Shown here: piece after piece, positions 26,540-35,564 of the stretch | How positions within the stretch are numbered: position 1 is the stretch's first letter | How the letters are laid out: every line of letters begins with the position of its first letter | From: Mycolicibacterium goodii | GTDB lineage: Bacteria > Actinomycetota > Actinomycetes > Mycobacteriales > Mycobacteriaceae | Direction of reading: 5' to 3' | Length of the DNA: 64,000 nt | NCBI RefSeq assembly: GCF_022370755.2 | Contig: NZ_CP092364.2 | Location: 2,914,001-2,978,000, forward strand | Program-made: the position numbers and the translations under genes | Notes under the pieces: model-generated | Seen by the model: only the letters and a program-made list of their open reading frames with translations | Told to the model about the DNA's origin: nothing | The model's database searches: none

Positions 26540-27612
26540 CCTCCGGGAATGCCGTTGTTGGGGAAGGGGAACTCGGCACGCGGCCCGGCGTTGTCGGGCG
26601 GCTGTCCCGCATTGACCCCGCGCCGGAACCCGAGTGCGTAGTCGAGGAACGGCTGGATCGCGGGCCCGGGCAGCAGATTGGACGCGAAACCGTAGTAGTA
26701 GAACCCGTTGTTGACCGCCTCGCCCTGCGTGAGCTGGTACTTGGCGAGTCCCTTGAGTGACGCCGTGAGGTTGTCACGGTTGCGTTCGAGCATCGCGAGG
26801 ACCTTGTTGAGCTTCTCCAAGGCGGGTGCGAGTTCCGCTTCGTTGTCGGCGACCAGTGCGGAAAGTTGTCGTGCCACCGCCGAGGTGTTGGCCAGCAGGT
26901 TGACGATCACGTACCGGCGGTCTCGGACGACTGCGAGCAGGTCGTTGGCGTTGAGGATCAGCCGATTGACCTGCTCGCTGCGCTCGGAGAGGATCCCGGT
27001 GATCTCCGACGCGCTCTTGAGCAGCTCGGCGAGGGACTCGTTGCGATTGTTGAGCGACTGCGACAGGCGCGTGATGCCGTCGAAGGTCGGGGCGAGCTGA
27101 GGTGCGGTCCGCTCGATGGTCTCCGAGAGCACGTCGAGTGACTGGTTGATGGCCGCGGTGTCGGTCTCGGCGGTGTTGGTGGTGAAGTCGCCGACCGCGT
27201 CGGTCAACGAGTACGGCGAACCCGTCCGGCTCACCGGGATGACCCCCGATGGGCCGATGCGCCCGCTGCCCTTCGGTTCCACGGTGAGAACTCGTTGCCC
27301 GAGCAGGGTCCCGATGCGGATGTGTGCCGTCGTGTCCTGGCCCAGACGTGTCCTGCCGTCGAGCGCGAAAGTGACCCGCGCGCGGCCGTTCACGAGCTCG
27401 ACAGCGGACACGGTGCCCACGGTCACACCGGACACCTTGACCTCGTTGCCGGCCGTGAGTCCACCGGCCTCGGCGAACTCGGCGTGATAGCGGACCGAGG
27501 TGGCCATCTGGATGAGTTGCTGCGGCTGCAGGCCGACGACGATGATGAGCACCACCAGGATCAGGCCGAGCAGCCCGGTCCGGATGAGCCGTGTTCCACG
27601 ATATTTGTGCAT
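26536..27612 (-). CDS. mceC: Mce family protein MceC
   Basis: A 358-residue Mce protein with an N-terminal membrane helix (TGLLGLILVVLIIVVGL) and the Mce/MlaD domain (AGGLTAGNEVKVSGVTVGTV near residue 48). The helical domain follows (NNRNESLAELLKSASEITG). I chose the ATG at 27612, which overlaps the mceB stop; in-frame ATGs at 27627 and 27651 would intrude into mceB. A short Pro/Asn tail ends the protein. Confidence 0.92.
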   Translation of the reverse strand: MHKYRGTRLIRTGLLGLILVVLIIVVGLQPQQLIQMATSVRYHAEFAEAGGLTAGNEVKVSGVTVGTVSAVELVNGRARVTFALDGRTRLGQDTTAHIRIGTLLGQRVLTVEPKGSGRIGPSGVIPVSRTGSPYSLTDAVGDFTTNTAETDTAAINQSLDVLSETIERTAPQLAPTFDGITRLSQSLNNRNESLAELLKSASEITGILSERSEQVNRLILNANDLLAVVRDRRYVIVNLLANTSAVARQLSALVADNEAELAPALEKLNKVLAMLERNRDNLTASLKGLAKYQLTQGEAVNNGFYYYGFASNLLPGPAIQPFLDYALGFRRGVNAGQPPDNAGPRAEFPFPNNGIPGG

Positions 27613-28643
27613 CAGGGCTCCGCGCATCTTCCGGTGTTCTGGATGACCCACGGGAAATGGGCGGTCCGACCCTGAAGGTCGGTCACCCGCACCGACACAC
27701 CGCAGATGTAGAGGTTGAGCCAGCTGCCGTAGGAGCCGAGCCGCACCAGCTTGCGGTAGTTGGCCGGGGTTTTCTGCAGGGTCAGATCCAGGCGTGCGAG
27801 GTCGTCGTCGTTGGACAGCAACGGCGCCAGGCGGGTCAGCTGGTCGACGGTTCCCGACAGCGGCGGTCTGGCCTCGGTGAGCAGACTCGCGAGCGACGCG
27901 GTTCCGTTGTCCAGCGCGGTGATCGCCTCCGCGATCGGATCGCGGTCCGCGGCCAGTCCGGTGACCAGGGTCTCGAGGTGATCGACCGCGCCAGAGAACT
28001 TCTCACCGTCCCGGGCAACCGTGGCAAGGACGTCGTTGAGGTTGACGATGAGCTGTTCGACGGTGTGGCCGTTGTCGGCAAGGGTGTTGGTGAACGAGGA
28101 GGTGCGGGTGAAAAGCGCTTCCACATCACCGCTTTGGCCCTGCAGGATCTGGATGAGCGAACTGGTCAGGGCGTTGACGTCCTGAGGATTGAGGCCCTGG
28201 ATGACCGGTTTCAATCCGCCGAGCAGCAGATCGAGATCGAGCGCGGACTCGGTTCTGTCCGCCCCGATCTGCGAACCCGGAGGCTGGATCCGCGCCGACC
28301 CGGGCTCGTCGACGAGTTCGAGATAGTGATCGCCCACGAGGTTGAGGTACCGGACCTTCACGGTGGTGCCCTCGGTGAGGCGAACGTCGTCGTCGGCGTC
28401 GAACTTCACGTCGACGGTGTTGTCAGGTTGCAGCGCAACACTCTTCACGGTTCCGACGCGCAGGCCCGCCACCCGTACCGAATCTCCTGGCTTGAGACTC
28501 GAGACATCGTCGAACACCGCGGAATAGGTGTTGGCCGACCCCGACCGGTACTCACCGAAGATCACGAACAGCACACCTGTCATCAGGGTCATGACGACGC
28601 CGAAGACGCCGAACTTCAGCGCGGTTCCGCCGATGCCCGTCAT
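27612..28643 (-). CDS. mceB: Mce family protein MceB
   Basis: A 343-residue Mce protein starting at the ATG that overlaps the mceA stop. A membrane helix (FGVFGVVMTLMTGVLFVIF) is followed by the Mce/MlaD domain (LKPGDSVRVAGLRVGTVKSV near residue 50) and a helical domain. A late pair of cysteines (LYICGVSV and TGRCAEP) is typical of B subunits and may form a disulfide. Tight overlaps on both sides indicate equal synthesis of Mce subunits. Confidence 0.92.
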   Translation of the reverse strand: MTGIGGTALKFGVFGVVMTLMTGVLFVIFGEYRSGSANTYSAVFDDVSSLKPGDSVRVAGLRVGTVKSVALQPDNTVDVKFDADDDVRLTEGTTVKVRYLNLVGDHYLELVDEPGSARIQPPGSQIGADRTESALDLDLLLGGLKPVIQGLNPQDVNALTSSLIQILQGQSGDVEALFTRTSSFTNTLADNGHTVEQLIVNLNDVLATVARDGEKFSGAVDHLETLVTGLAADRDPIAEAITALDNGTASLASLLTEARPPLSGTVDQLTRLAPLLSNDDDLARLDLTLQKTPANYRKLVRLGSYGSWLNLYICGVSVRVTDLQGRTAHFPWVIQNTGRCAEP

Positions 28644-29845
28644 CCCGGCTGTCCGATCTGGGCGGAGTTGCGAGGCGGCCCGGCGATCGGGCCGTAGAGC
28701 ATCTGCTTGAGACCGTCGGAGTTGAGCAGGATGCCCTCGTTGCCGTACTGCGCCGGGTTGGCGTTGACATCGGTGATCACGAACGGCGGATGTTTCTGGA
28801 AGGGCACCTTCGGCAGGTCGGTGCACTGGGGGCCGCCCTTGGCCGCCACCTTGGGCAGGTTGTCCGGGTAGCGGTAGCGCTCCTGCCCGAGCACGACGGT
28901 CTGCAGCAGCAGCCCGCCGGGCACCGGACTGCCTGGCGCCTTGGCGAGTTGCACCGCTCCCCCGAGGCCGCACGTGAGCGCCTCGTGGTACTCGTTCGTC
29001 AGATCGGTTGTGGGAGCCAACAGTTGCGCCGCGTCGGTGATCGCCTGCCGGTTGGCGCCGACGACGTCGATCCCGATATCGGACAGTCCGATCACGCTGA
29101 GCAGCAACCCGTCGACGTTCTGCCGTTCGTCGACGATGGTGCGGCTGACCGTGGTGGCCGCATCGACGGTCGTGAGCATCTCGGGTGCGACGTCGGCATA
29201 AGCATTGAGGACGTGCGGTGCCACCGCGAGTTCGTGGTCCATGGTGGGCAGGCTCGGATCGATCTTCGTCAGGAAAGCGTCGAACTCGGTGAGCATCTGA
29301 CCGATCTCATCCCCACGCCCGTCGACGGCGACCGACAACGCGCCAAGGGTCTGGTTCAGTTTGTGGGGTTCGATCTTGGACAGCACGGTCGACAACTTCT
29401 CGAAGATCGTGTTGATCTCGACCGTCACATGGTCGGCGGACAGGACCTGTCCCGCTCGCAACGGTTGCGGGTCAGGATCCGGCGGCGGCACGAGTTCGAT
29501 CGACTTGGCGCCGAACACCGTCGGCGCCGCGATGTCCACGCCGACGTTGGCCGGGATCAGATCCAGATACGCCGGCTCCATCGCCAGATGAAGTGCGGCA
29601 CGCCCGTCGGGCAACGATTCGATTGCTTGCACCCGACCAACCTGTGCCCCATGGAGTTTCACCTTCGCGTCGGGGTTCATCACCAATCCGGCACGCTGCG
29701 TCAGCACCGTGATCGGCACAGATTTGATGAAGCTGCCGCGGAACAGACCCACCGACAGCGCCACGACCGCCAGGATCACCGCGGCGGTCGCGACGCCCAA
29801 CAACGGACGTCTCACATCTGGTCTCATTCTTGTCTTCGCTGCCAT
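28640..29845 (-). CDS. mceA: Mce family protein MceA
   Basis: A 401-residue Mce protein, first of the six. The membrane helix (LLGVATAAVILAVVALSVGL) is followed by the Mce/MlaD domain (VMNPDAKVKLHGAQVGRVQA near residue 55) and the helical domain. The C-terminal part contains the usual A-subunit pair of cysteines (ALTCGLGG, PQCTDLP). It begins eight bases after yrbEB. A second in-frame ATG at 29827 is possible. The substrate of this Mce system is not encoded in the sequence; the neighbouring steroid genes make a sterol or bile acid the leading guess. Confidence 0.92.
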   Translation of the reverse strand: MAAKTRMRPDVRRPLLGVATAAVILAVVALSVGLFRGSFIKSVPITVLTQRAGLVMNPDAKVKLHGAQVGRVQAIESLPDGRAALHLAMEPAYLDLIPANVGVDIAAPTVFGAKSIELVPPPDPDPQPLRAGQVLSADHVTVEINTIFEKLSTVLSKIEPHKLNQTLGALSVAVDGRGDEIGQMLTEFDAFLTKIDPSLPTMDHELAVAPHVLNAYADVAPEMLTTVDAATTVSRTIVDERQNVDGLLLSVIGLSDIGIDVVGANRQAITDAAQLLAPTTDLTNEYHEALTCGLGGAVQLAKAPGSPVPGGLLLQTVVLGQERYRYPDNLPKVAAKGGPQCTDLPKVPFQKHPPFVITDVNANPAQYGNEGILLNSDGLKQMLYGPIAGPPRNSAQIGQPG

Positions 29846-29853
29846 CTTCGCTG

Positions 29854-30699
29854 CTACCCCGACAGGTTGAAGTTGCCGTTGGAGCCGTAGACCGCCAGCG
29901 AAACCAGCAGCGTCACCGCGATCACCACGATGAGCGACGTGCGCACCGCGTTGCCGACGGCCACGCCGACACCCGACGGTCCGCCCGCCGCGAAGAACCC
30001 GAAGTACGTGTGCACCAACAGGATCGCGATCGCCATCAGGATGGCCTGCAGGAACGACCAGAGCAGGTCGACCGGGTTGAGGAACGTCGAGAAGTAATGG
30101 TTGTACAGGCCCGCGGACTGGCCGAACATCACGACTGTGGTGAGGTTGCTCGCGGCGAACGACAGGATCACCGCGACCGCGTACAGCGGTGTGATGGCCA
30201 CCATCCCGGCGACGATGCGTGTGCTCACCAGGTACTCGACCGGCCGGATGCCCATCGACTCGAGCGCGTCGATCTCCTCGTTGATGCGCATGGCACCCAG
30301 CTGCGCGGTCACGCCCGCGCCGAATGTGGCCGCCAACCCGATGCCGGCCACCACCGGGGCCGAGATCCGCACGTTGATGAACGCGGCGAGGAAGCCGGTG
30401 AGGGCCTCGATGCCGATGTTCCCGAGCGAACTGTAGCCCTGGACCGCCAAGGTTCCGCCGGCGGCGAGGGTGAGAAAACCGACGATCACGACGGTGCCGC
30501 CGATCATCGCCAAGGTGCCTGCGCCCATACTGATCTCGGCGATCAAACGGATCACTTCGCGCCGGTAGTGCATCGCCGCGTGCGGCGTGCCCGCCAGTGC
30601 CCTGCCGTAGAACGACGTATGGTCGCCGAGTCGGCCCGCGACGTCGACCGGGCGACGGAGTTCACGGGTGAGCCGTGGGTGAAGTGTTCGTACCACCAT
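29854..30699 (-). CDS. yrbEB: YrbE-type ABC transporter permease B (MlaE family)
   Basis: A 281-residue inner-membrane permease with five to six helices. The MlaE signature region is clear: FGAGVTAQLGAMRINEEIDALESMGIRP near residues 128-155, with the EEIDAL coupling helix thought to contact the MceG ATPase. The second half holds helices PLYAVAVILSFAASNL and a C-terminal helix TSLIVVIAVTLLVSLAVY. No ATPase gene is in the window; mycobacterial Mce systems normally share an MceG encoded elsewhere. It follows yrbEA by 11 bases. Confidence 0.93.
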   Translation of the reverse strand: MVVRTLHPRLTRELRRPVDVAGRLGDHTSFYGRALAGTPHAAMHYRREVIRLIAEISMGAGTLAMIGGTVVIVGFLTLAAGGTLAVQGYSSLGNIGIEALTGFLAAFINVRISAPVVAGIGLAATFGAGVTAQLGAMRINEEIDALESMGIRPVEYLVSTRIVAGMVAITPLYAVAVILSFAASNLTTVVMFGQSAGLYNHYFSTFLNPVDLLWSFLQAILMAIAILLVHTYFGFFAAGGPSGVGVAVGNAVRTSLIVVIAVTLLVSLAVYGSNGNFNLSG

Positions 30700-30710
30700 G
30701 GCCAGCCCCG

Positions 30711-31523
30711 CTATCCGGTCGTCATCCGGATACCGATGGCCGTCACGACCACGTTCACGACGAAGAGCGCCATGAACGCGTACACCACGGTCTCGTTGAC
30801 GGCATTGCCCACGGCCTTGGCGCCACCGCCGGCGATGGTGAGCCCCCGGAAACAGGCCACCATCCCGGCGATGAAGCCGAACAGCATCGCCTTGATGCAG
30901 GAGATGATCACTTCAGGCACCCCGGTGAGCAGGGTGATACCCGCTGCGAACGCGCCGGGATTGACTCCCTGGATGAACACCGAGAACGTGTATCCGCCGA
31001 GGATCCCGATGATCACCACAAGGCTGTTCAGCAGCAGCGCCACCAGACCCGAGGCCAGGATGCGCGGCGTGACCAGACGCTGGATCGGGTTGATTCCCAG
31101 CACTTCCATCGCGTCGATCTCGTCGCGGATGGTGCGGGATCCCAGATCGGCACACATCGCGGTGGCGCCGGCACCGGCGACGATCAGCACCGTCACCATG
31201 GGACCCACCTGTGTCACCGCTCCGAACGCGGCCCCGGCACCGGACAGGTCTGCCGCACCGAGTTCACGCAACAGGATGTTGAGGGTGAAGCTGACGAGGA
31301 CGGTGAACGGGATGGCCACCAGCAGCGTCGGCGCCAGTGACACACGCGCGACGAACCACGACTGCTCCAGGAATTCGCGGCCCTGGAACGGCCGGCGAAA
31401 CGCGAACCGCACCGCATCCGACGACATCGCGAACAGGCCACCGATGGCCTCCAACGTCGTCGACGTGCCCCCGCGCAGGACGCGCAGTCCGGGGGACCAA
31501 CGATCCGCGGCCTCATTCACCAT
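30711..31523 (-). CDS. yrbEA: YrbE-type ABC transporter permease A (MlaE family)
   Basis: A 270-residue inner-membrane permease that opens the mce operon. The MlaE signature GAGATAMCADLGSRTIRDEI (continuing DAMEVLGINP) is near residues 117-146, with the DEIDAM coupling helix. It pairs with yrbEB to form the membrane channel under the MceA-F tube. The ATG at 31523 faces a 213-base gap shared with a divergent SDR, which must contain both promoters; I see no motif there that I can name with confidence. Confidence 0.93.
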   Translation of the reverse strand: MVNEAADRWSPGLRVLRGGTSTTLEAIGGLFAMSSDAVRFAFRRPFQGREFLEQSWFVARVSLAPTLLVAIPFTVLVSFTLNILLRELGAADLSGAGAAFGAVTQVGPMVTVLIVAGAGATAMCADLGSRTIRDEIDAMEVLGINPIQRLVTPRILASGLVALLLNSLVVIIGILGGYTFSVFIQGVNPGAFAAGITLLTGVPEVIISCIKAMLFGFIAGMVACFRGLTIAGGGAKAVGNAVNETVVYAFMALFVVNVVVTAIGIRMTTG

Positions 31524-31736
31524 GTGTCGACGACAACTCCATCAAAGTCAGCATTTCTGTCGGAGACGGCGGCCCGCCGATCTCGTGGGGACCCACCATG
31601 GCAGCCGCAGTGTTTGCCCGGACACGGCTCGTCCCATCCACTGGGAGGCACGGCGACGGCGGACCGGGTTGGGCCGCAACGTAGTCGGAGCCGGTTCACC
31701 CGGGGCCGGCCCCGTCGACGAGTTGGGAGTTGCTCT

Positions 31737-32567
31737 GTGCCCGATCTGCATGCCGAATCACCGATCGCACCATCGCGGTACGCCGACCGGCGTGTGCTGA
31801 TCACCGGGGGCGGATCCGGGATCGGCCAGGCCTGCGTACTGCGGATCCTCGCCGAGGGCGGTCAGGTGGTGGCGGCCGACATCAGCGCCGAAGGCCTGGC
31901 CGACACCGTGGGCAAGGCCGGCGATCTGGGTGCCCGGTTGACCACCGTCGCGATGGATATCAGCGACGAGGCGTCGGTTCGCGCGGGTGTCGCCGAGGCG
32001 ATTTCGGTGCTCGGAGGACTCGACACCCTGGTCAACGCCGCGGGCATTTTGCGCTCGAGCCACCTGGAGCAGACCACCCTCGCTGATTTCGAGCAGGTGG
32101 TACGCATCAACCTGACCGGCACCTTCCTGGTCACCCGGGAGTCGATCGGCGCGCTGCGCGAAGGTAACGGCCCCGCCGTGGTGAACTTCAGCTCGACCTC
32201 TGCGCACTTCGCCCATCCGTACATGGGCGCCTACGCGGCGTCCAAGGGCGGTGTGCTGTCGATGACCCATGCGTGGGCCTCGGAGTTCGCAAAGGCCGGC
32301 ATCCGGTTCAACTGTGTTCAGCCCGGCTCGATCTCCTCCGGTATGACCGACGGCACCGGAGCATCACGGCAGAGCGTCGGACCCGGCCTTCCCGACGATG
32401 CCGACTACACCCTCTTCGGCAAGGTCGCCCCGGCGCTCCCGCTCGGTGACGGCGCGATCTTTGCCGAGCCCGATGCGGTCGCGGGTGTGGTGGCGATGCT
32501 GGGCAGCCGAGACGCGTACTTCATCACCGGCACCGAGGTCCGCATCGACGGCGGCTCGCACATGTAG
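31737..32567 (+). CDS. SDR-family oxidoreductase divergent from the mce operon
   Basis: A 276-residue classical SDR. I chose the GTG at 31737 because GGGAG lies seven bases upstream. The cofactor motif TGGGSGIGQA is near residue 24, NAAG near 100, and Ser/Tyr-x-x-x-Lys appear in FSSTSAHFAHPY and YAASKGG near 150-170. The C-terminus (TGTEVRIDGGSHM) is usual for the family. In several actinobacterial mce loci a hydroxysteroid dehydrogenase lies next to yrbEA, so such a role is plausible here, although this gene is divergent, not co-directional. Confidence 0.88.
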   Translation: MPDLHAESPIAPSRYADRRVLITGGGSGIGQACVLRILAEGGQVVAADISAEGLADTVGKAGDLGARLTTVAMDISDEASVRAGVAEAISVLGGLDTLVNAAGILRSSHLEQTTLADFEQVVRINLTGTFLVTRESIGALREGNGPAVVNFSSTSAHFAHPYMGAYAASKGGVLSMTHAWASEFAKAGIRFNCVQPGSISSGMTDGTGASRQSVGPGLPDDADYTLFGKVAPALPLGDGAIFAEPDAVAGVVAMLGSRDAYFITGTEVRIDGGSHM

Positions 32568-32617
32568 GCGCAGAACGTGCGAGGTAGAGGACGACGGGGC
32601 GGACACGAGGAGAACAC

Positions 32618-33070
32618 ATGCGTGCACGGAGAGTTCTGGTCGCGCCGGCGCTGATGTGCATCGCGGTGGCATCTGCTCTTGCGGCTCCGTCGGCCCAGGC
32701 GTTCTACGCGAATTACCAACTGGTCATCCCCGACAGATACGACTTCCACACCTGGACATGGGCGGTTTCGTTCTGTGTCCCGGAAGCAGTGGACTGCGTG
32801 CAGATCACCGCGATACCGATGCCGATCGCGAAGGCGTTCGAGTACCGCGCCAACGCCCATCTGACCGATGGGCGCTACACCATGACAGTTGACGTGCCGG
32901 ACGGATTGCGTTTCGGCAACGTGTATTACGGCCCGGTGACCGCCACCCTCGACGTGTACTCGTGGGATGCGCAGACACTGCAGGGCACGTTGGAGTCCTC
33001 GTTCGCCGCGGGCTGCGACGGCGCGCCTGCCGGCACGTTCACCTACCCGTTCTCGCTCGTGCGACTCTGA
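32618..33070 (+). CDS. Small secreted protein
   Basis: A 150-residue protein with a good signal peptide (residues 1-30, ending PSAQAF). The mature domain includes FHTWTWAVSFCVPEAVDC and AFEYRANAHL, then FAAGCDGAPAGTFTYPFSLV, with cysteines that can pair outside the membrane. It is 50 bases after the SDR on the same strand, so the two may share a transcript. The pattern of ending in a YPFSLV-like strand recalls the secreted protein at 21856, suggesting a loosely related family at both ends of the mce operon. Function unknown. Confidence 0.72.
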   Translation: MRARRVLVAPALMCIAVASALAAPSAQAFYANYQLVIPDRYDFHTWTWAVSFCVPEAVDCVQITAIPMPIAKAFEYRANAHLTDGRYTMTVDVPDGLRFGNVYYGPVTATLDVYSWDAQTLQGTLESSFAAGCDGAPAGTFTYPFSLVRL

Positions 33071-33093
33071 AGGCGGCAGCGTCGCCGCCTGGC

Positions 33094-33516
33094 TCAGACG
33101 CGCTGCAGCTCGATGACGGGAATGACGCGGGTGGTCTTGCGCTGATAGTCGCCGAACTGTGGTTCCAGCGCCACCTGCTTGGCGTAGATCTCGTCGCGTT
33201 CGTCCCCGCTGAGCACGCGCGCCTTGACCGGGAAGGTCTCGGATCCGAGTTCGACGACCGTGTCCGGATTGGCCACCAGATTGTGGTACCAGTCCGGGTT
33301 CGTGTCGGCTCCGCCCTTGCTCGCGAAAATGTAGATCCGGTCGCCATCGAGCAATGGCACCAGTGGGGCGATCCGCTGCTTACCCGACTTGGCACCGACG
33401 TGATGCACCAGGACCAAGGGCTTGCCTTCGAAGACGCCGCCGGCCTTTCCGCCCGTCTCCCGGAACTCCTTGATGACCGCGCGGTTCATCTCGTCGAAGT
33501 CGATCGCCTCTGTCAT
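33094..33516 (-). CDS. Deazaflavin (F420)-dependent nitroreductase-family protein
   Basis: A 140-residue protein of the Ddn/FDOR-A type found mainly in mycobacteria. Family motifs are visible: VLVHHVGAKSGKQRIAPL near residues 35-52, IFASKGGADTNPDWYHNLVANP near 64-85, and VELGSETFPVKAR. Such proteins bind F420 and reduce quinones or other small oxidised compounds. It is convergent with the secreted-protein gene and stands alone. The natural substrate cannot be told. Confidence 0.88.
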   Translation of the reverse strand: MTEAIDFDEMNRAVIKEFRETGGKAGGVFEGKPLVLVHHVGAKSGKQRIAPLVPLLDGDRIYIFASKGGADTNPDWYHNLVANPDTVVELGSETFPVKARVLSGDERDEIYAKQVALEPQFGDYQRKTTRVIPVIELQRV

Positions 33517-33642
33517 GTCGCACCCTTTCTTCCCTGACCACCCGTTCCCACTGTCTTCACCTACGCAACTCTGCCGTCACGGGTTCCATTCCGCGGAGAT
33601 CGCCAGGGTGGTCCGGCAGCGGTCATCGCCCACGGCGCCGGG

Positions 33643-34062
33643 TCAGTTCGCCTCGTCGAACCGCCGGCGCGCCGCGGCGATGTCGCGCCGGTGTTCTTCG
33701 GTCCAGCGGACCAGTGGCTGCACGGTTTCGTGCAAGGTGCGGCCCAGGTCGGTCAACTCGTAGTCGACTCGTGGTGGGACGACGGGGTGCACGGTGCGGC
33801 GTACCAAACCGTCACGCTCCAGCTGACGCAGCGTGACGGTCAGCATCCGCTGGCTGATGCCGTCGATCATGCGTTTGAGCTCGGTGAATCGCATGGAGCC
33901 GTCGTCGAGCAGGGCAATGATCAGCAGTGACCACTTGTCGGCGATGCGGTCGAGGATCTGCCGAACCTCGCAGTCCTCCCGCCGATCCCATTGGAAGGCA
34001 TCCGGGCAGCAGTCGGTTCCCTGCGGGGTACCGACTGACTTCAAAGTGCCTTCTTCCGCCAT
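33643..34062 (-). CDS. HxlR-family transcriptional regulator
   Basis: A 139-residue winged-helix regulator. The HxlR core runs RIADKWSLLIIALLDDGSMRF, then TELKRMIDGISQRMLTVTLRQLERDGLVRR and VDYELTDLGRTL. Cysteines near the N-terminus (DCCPDAF and EDCEVR) could make it redox- or electrophile-sensing, as in several HxlR proteins. I chose the ATG at 34062; an upstream ATG at 34098 would overlap the divergent transporter's control region. Only 56 bases separate it from the MFS gene, so control of that transporter is likely. Confidence 0.87.
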   Translation of the reverse strand: MAEEGTLKSVGTPQGTDCCPDAFQWDRREDCEVRQILDRIADKWSLLIIALLDDGSMRFTELKRMIDGISQRMLTVTLRQLERDGLVRRTVHPVVPPRVDYELTDLGRTLHETVQPLVRWTEEHRRDIAAARRRFDEAN

Positions 34063-34118
34063 CGCTTCATGGTGCCTGATGATGTGGTCAGTTACCAATG
34101 GGAACTGAAGGTGGGTGC

Positions 34119-35519
34119 ATGGCCTCGATCAACGTGACGACAACCTCAAGGATTCGCGCGGCATTGCTGCTCACGACGCTGTGCGGCGCGGCTTTCCTAG
34201 AGGGCATCGACATCGCCATGTTCAACATCGCGTTGCCCACCATCCGGCAGGCACTCGACCTGCCGACCGTCGAATTGCAGTGGATCGTCAGCGGATACGT
34301 GATCGGTTACGGCGGGTTCATGCTGCTCGGCGGACGCACGGCCGACGTGTACGGCCGGCGGCGCGTGTTCCTGATCGCACTGGTCATCTTCATCGGTGTG
34401 TCGGCACTGGGAGGAATCGCACCCAACGGTGCGACCGTGATCGCAGTGCGGGTGGTCACCGGTATCGCTGCGGCATTTCTGATGCCGGCCGGGCTCGCGA
34501 TCATCACCACGAGCTTTCCCGAAGGGCCGCAACGGGATCGGGCGGTGCTCATCTACGCCGGTATCGGTGCGGCGGGATTCTCGCTCGGACTCGTCGCGGG
34601 AGGCCTGCTGACCGCCGTCGGTTGGCGGTGGGTGTTCTTCGCACCCGTCGTACTCGCCTCGGTCGTGCTGCTGCTGGCGTTCCCGCTGATTCCTCGCGAC
34701 GAGGCCACCACACGGCGATCCCTCGACCTTCCCGGTGCAGTGCTCGTCACCGGTGCTGTGGTCCTCACCGTGACAGCAATCGAGAACGCCGCCCACACAT
34801 CGATTTCCGGCTCGATCATATTCGGCCTCATCGCACTGGCCCTGTTCGCGGGATTCGGCGCCCGGCAACGCACCGCCGCCGAACCGTTGGTGCCGCCGGC
34901 ATTGCTGAGGCCGAGCCCCCAGGTCAACGCCTACCTCGGGGCCGGCTGCCTGGCCGCCGGATTCATGGGATTTCAGTTCATCGTCGTGCTCTACCTGCAG
35001 GAGTTGCGCGGCTGGTCGGCACCGGCGACCGCTGTGGCACTTTTGGTCATCGCGATCGATGCGATCCTGGCACCCACCCTCACCCCGCCTCTGGTGCGCC
35101 GGTTCGGTCTGTGGCGCGTCATCGCGGCCGGCATGGCATGCGCTGCGCTGTCCTCCCTGCTGTTCACCGGGATGGAACAGGACTGGGCGTACCTGAACAT
35201 GCTGCCGAGCCTGCTGGCCCTTGGCATCGCGTTCACCCTGGCCTACGGACCGCTGACCATCGCCGCCACCGACGGTGTCGGCGAGTCCTCGCAGGGACTG
35301 ACCAGTGCCCTGCTGTACACAACCTTTCAGTTCGGCGCCGCGTTCGGGCTGGCCGCGACCACCGCGGTCCAGGTGGCGGCGACGGCGGCCGGTGCCGGTC
35401 AGCTCGACGCGTATCGGACGGCTTTGGTGGTGCCGTCGATCTTCGGCGTGATCGGTGTCGCGGTGGCCCTGCCGCGCGCTTGGCGTGCACCGCAGGCCTG
35501 CACCGCCACCAACGCGTAG
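34119..35519 (+). CDS. MFS drug-efflux-type transporter
   Basis: A 466-residue major-facilitator protein starting at the ATG at 34119 (GAAGGTGG upstream). The first helix carries the DHA-type pattern DIAMFNIALPTI, and motif A appears as GGRTADVYGRRR near residue 70. Hydrophobicity suggests about 14 helices. Such proteins usually expel drugs or other amphipathic compounds by proton antiport. Its divergent HxlR neighbour probably represses it until an inducer is present. Confidence 0.88.
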   Translation: MASINVTTTSRIRAALLLTTLCGAAFLEGIDIAMFNIALPTIRQALDLPTVELQWIVSGYVIGYGGFMLLGGRTADVYGRRRVFLIALVIFIGVSALGGIAPNGATVIAVRVVTGIAAAFLMPAGLAIITTSFPEGPQRDRAVLIYAGIGAAGFSLGLVAGGLLTAVGWRWVFFAPVVLASVVLLLAFPLIPRDEATTRRSLDLPGAVLVTGAVVLTVTAIENAAHTSISGSIIFGLIALALFAGFGARQRTAAEPLVPPALLRPSPQVNAYLGAGCLAAGFMGFQFIVVLYLQELRGWSAPATAVALLVIAIDAILAPTLTPPLVRRFGLWRVIAAGMACAALSSLLFTGMEQDWAYLNMLPSLLALGIAFTLAYGPLTIAATDGVGESSQGLTSALLYTTFQFGAAFGLAATTAVQVAATAAGAGQLDAYRTALVVPSIFGVIGVAVALPRAWRAPQACTATNA

Positions 35520-35564
35520 CCGTTCGGGATCACTTCCCACCTGTACGGGAGAATCGGTGTCAGC

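Noticed and set aside
29830..31800. A 656-codon plus-strand frame opposite yrbEA and yrbEB
   Set aside because: It is the complement of the conserved permease genes; the product is His/Arg/Asp-rich and resembles no protein.
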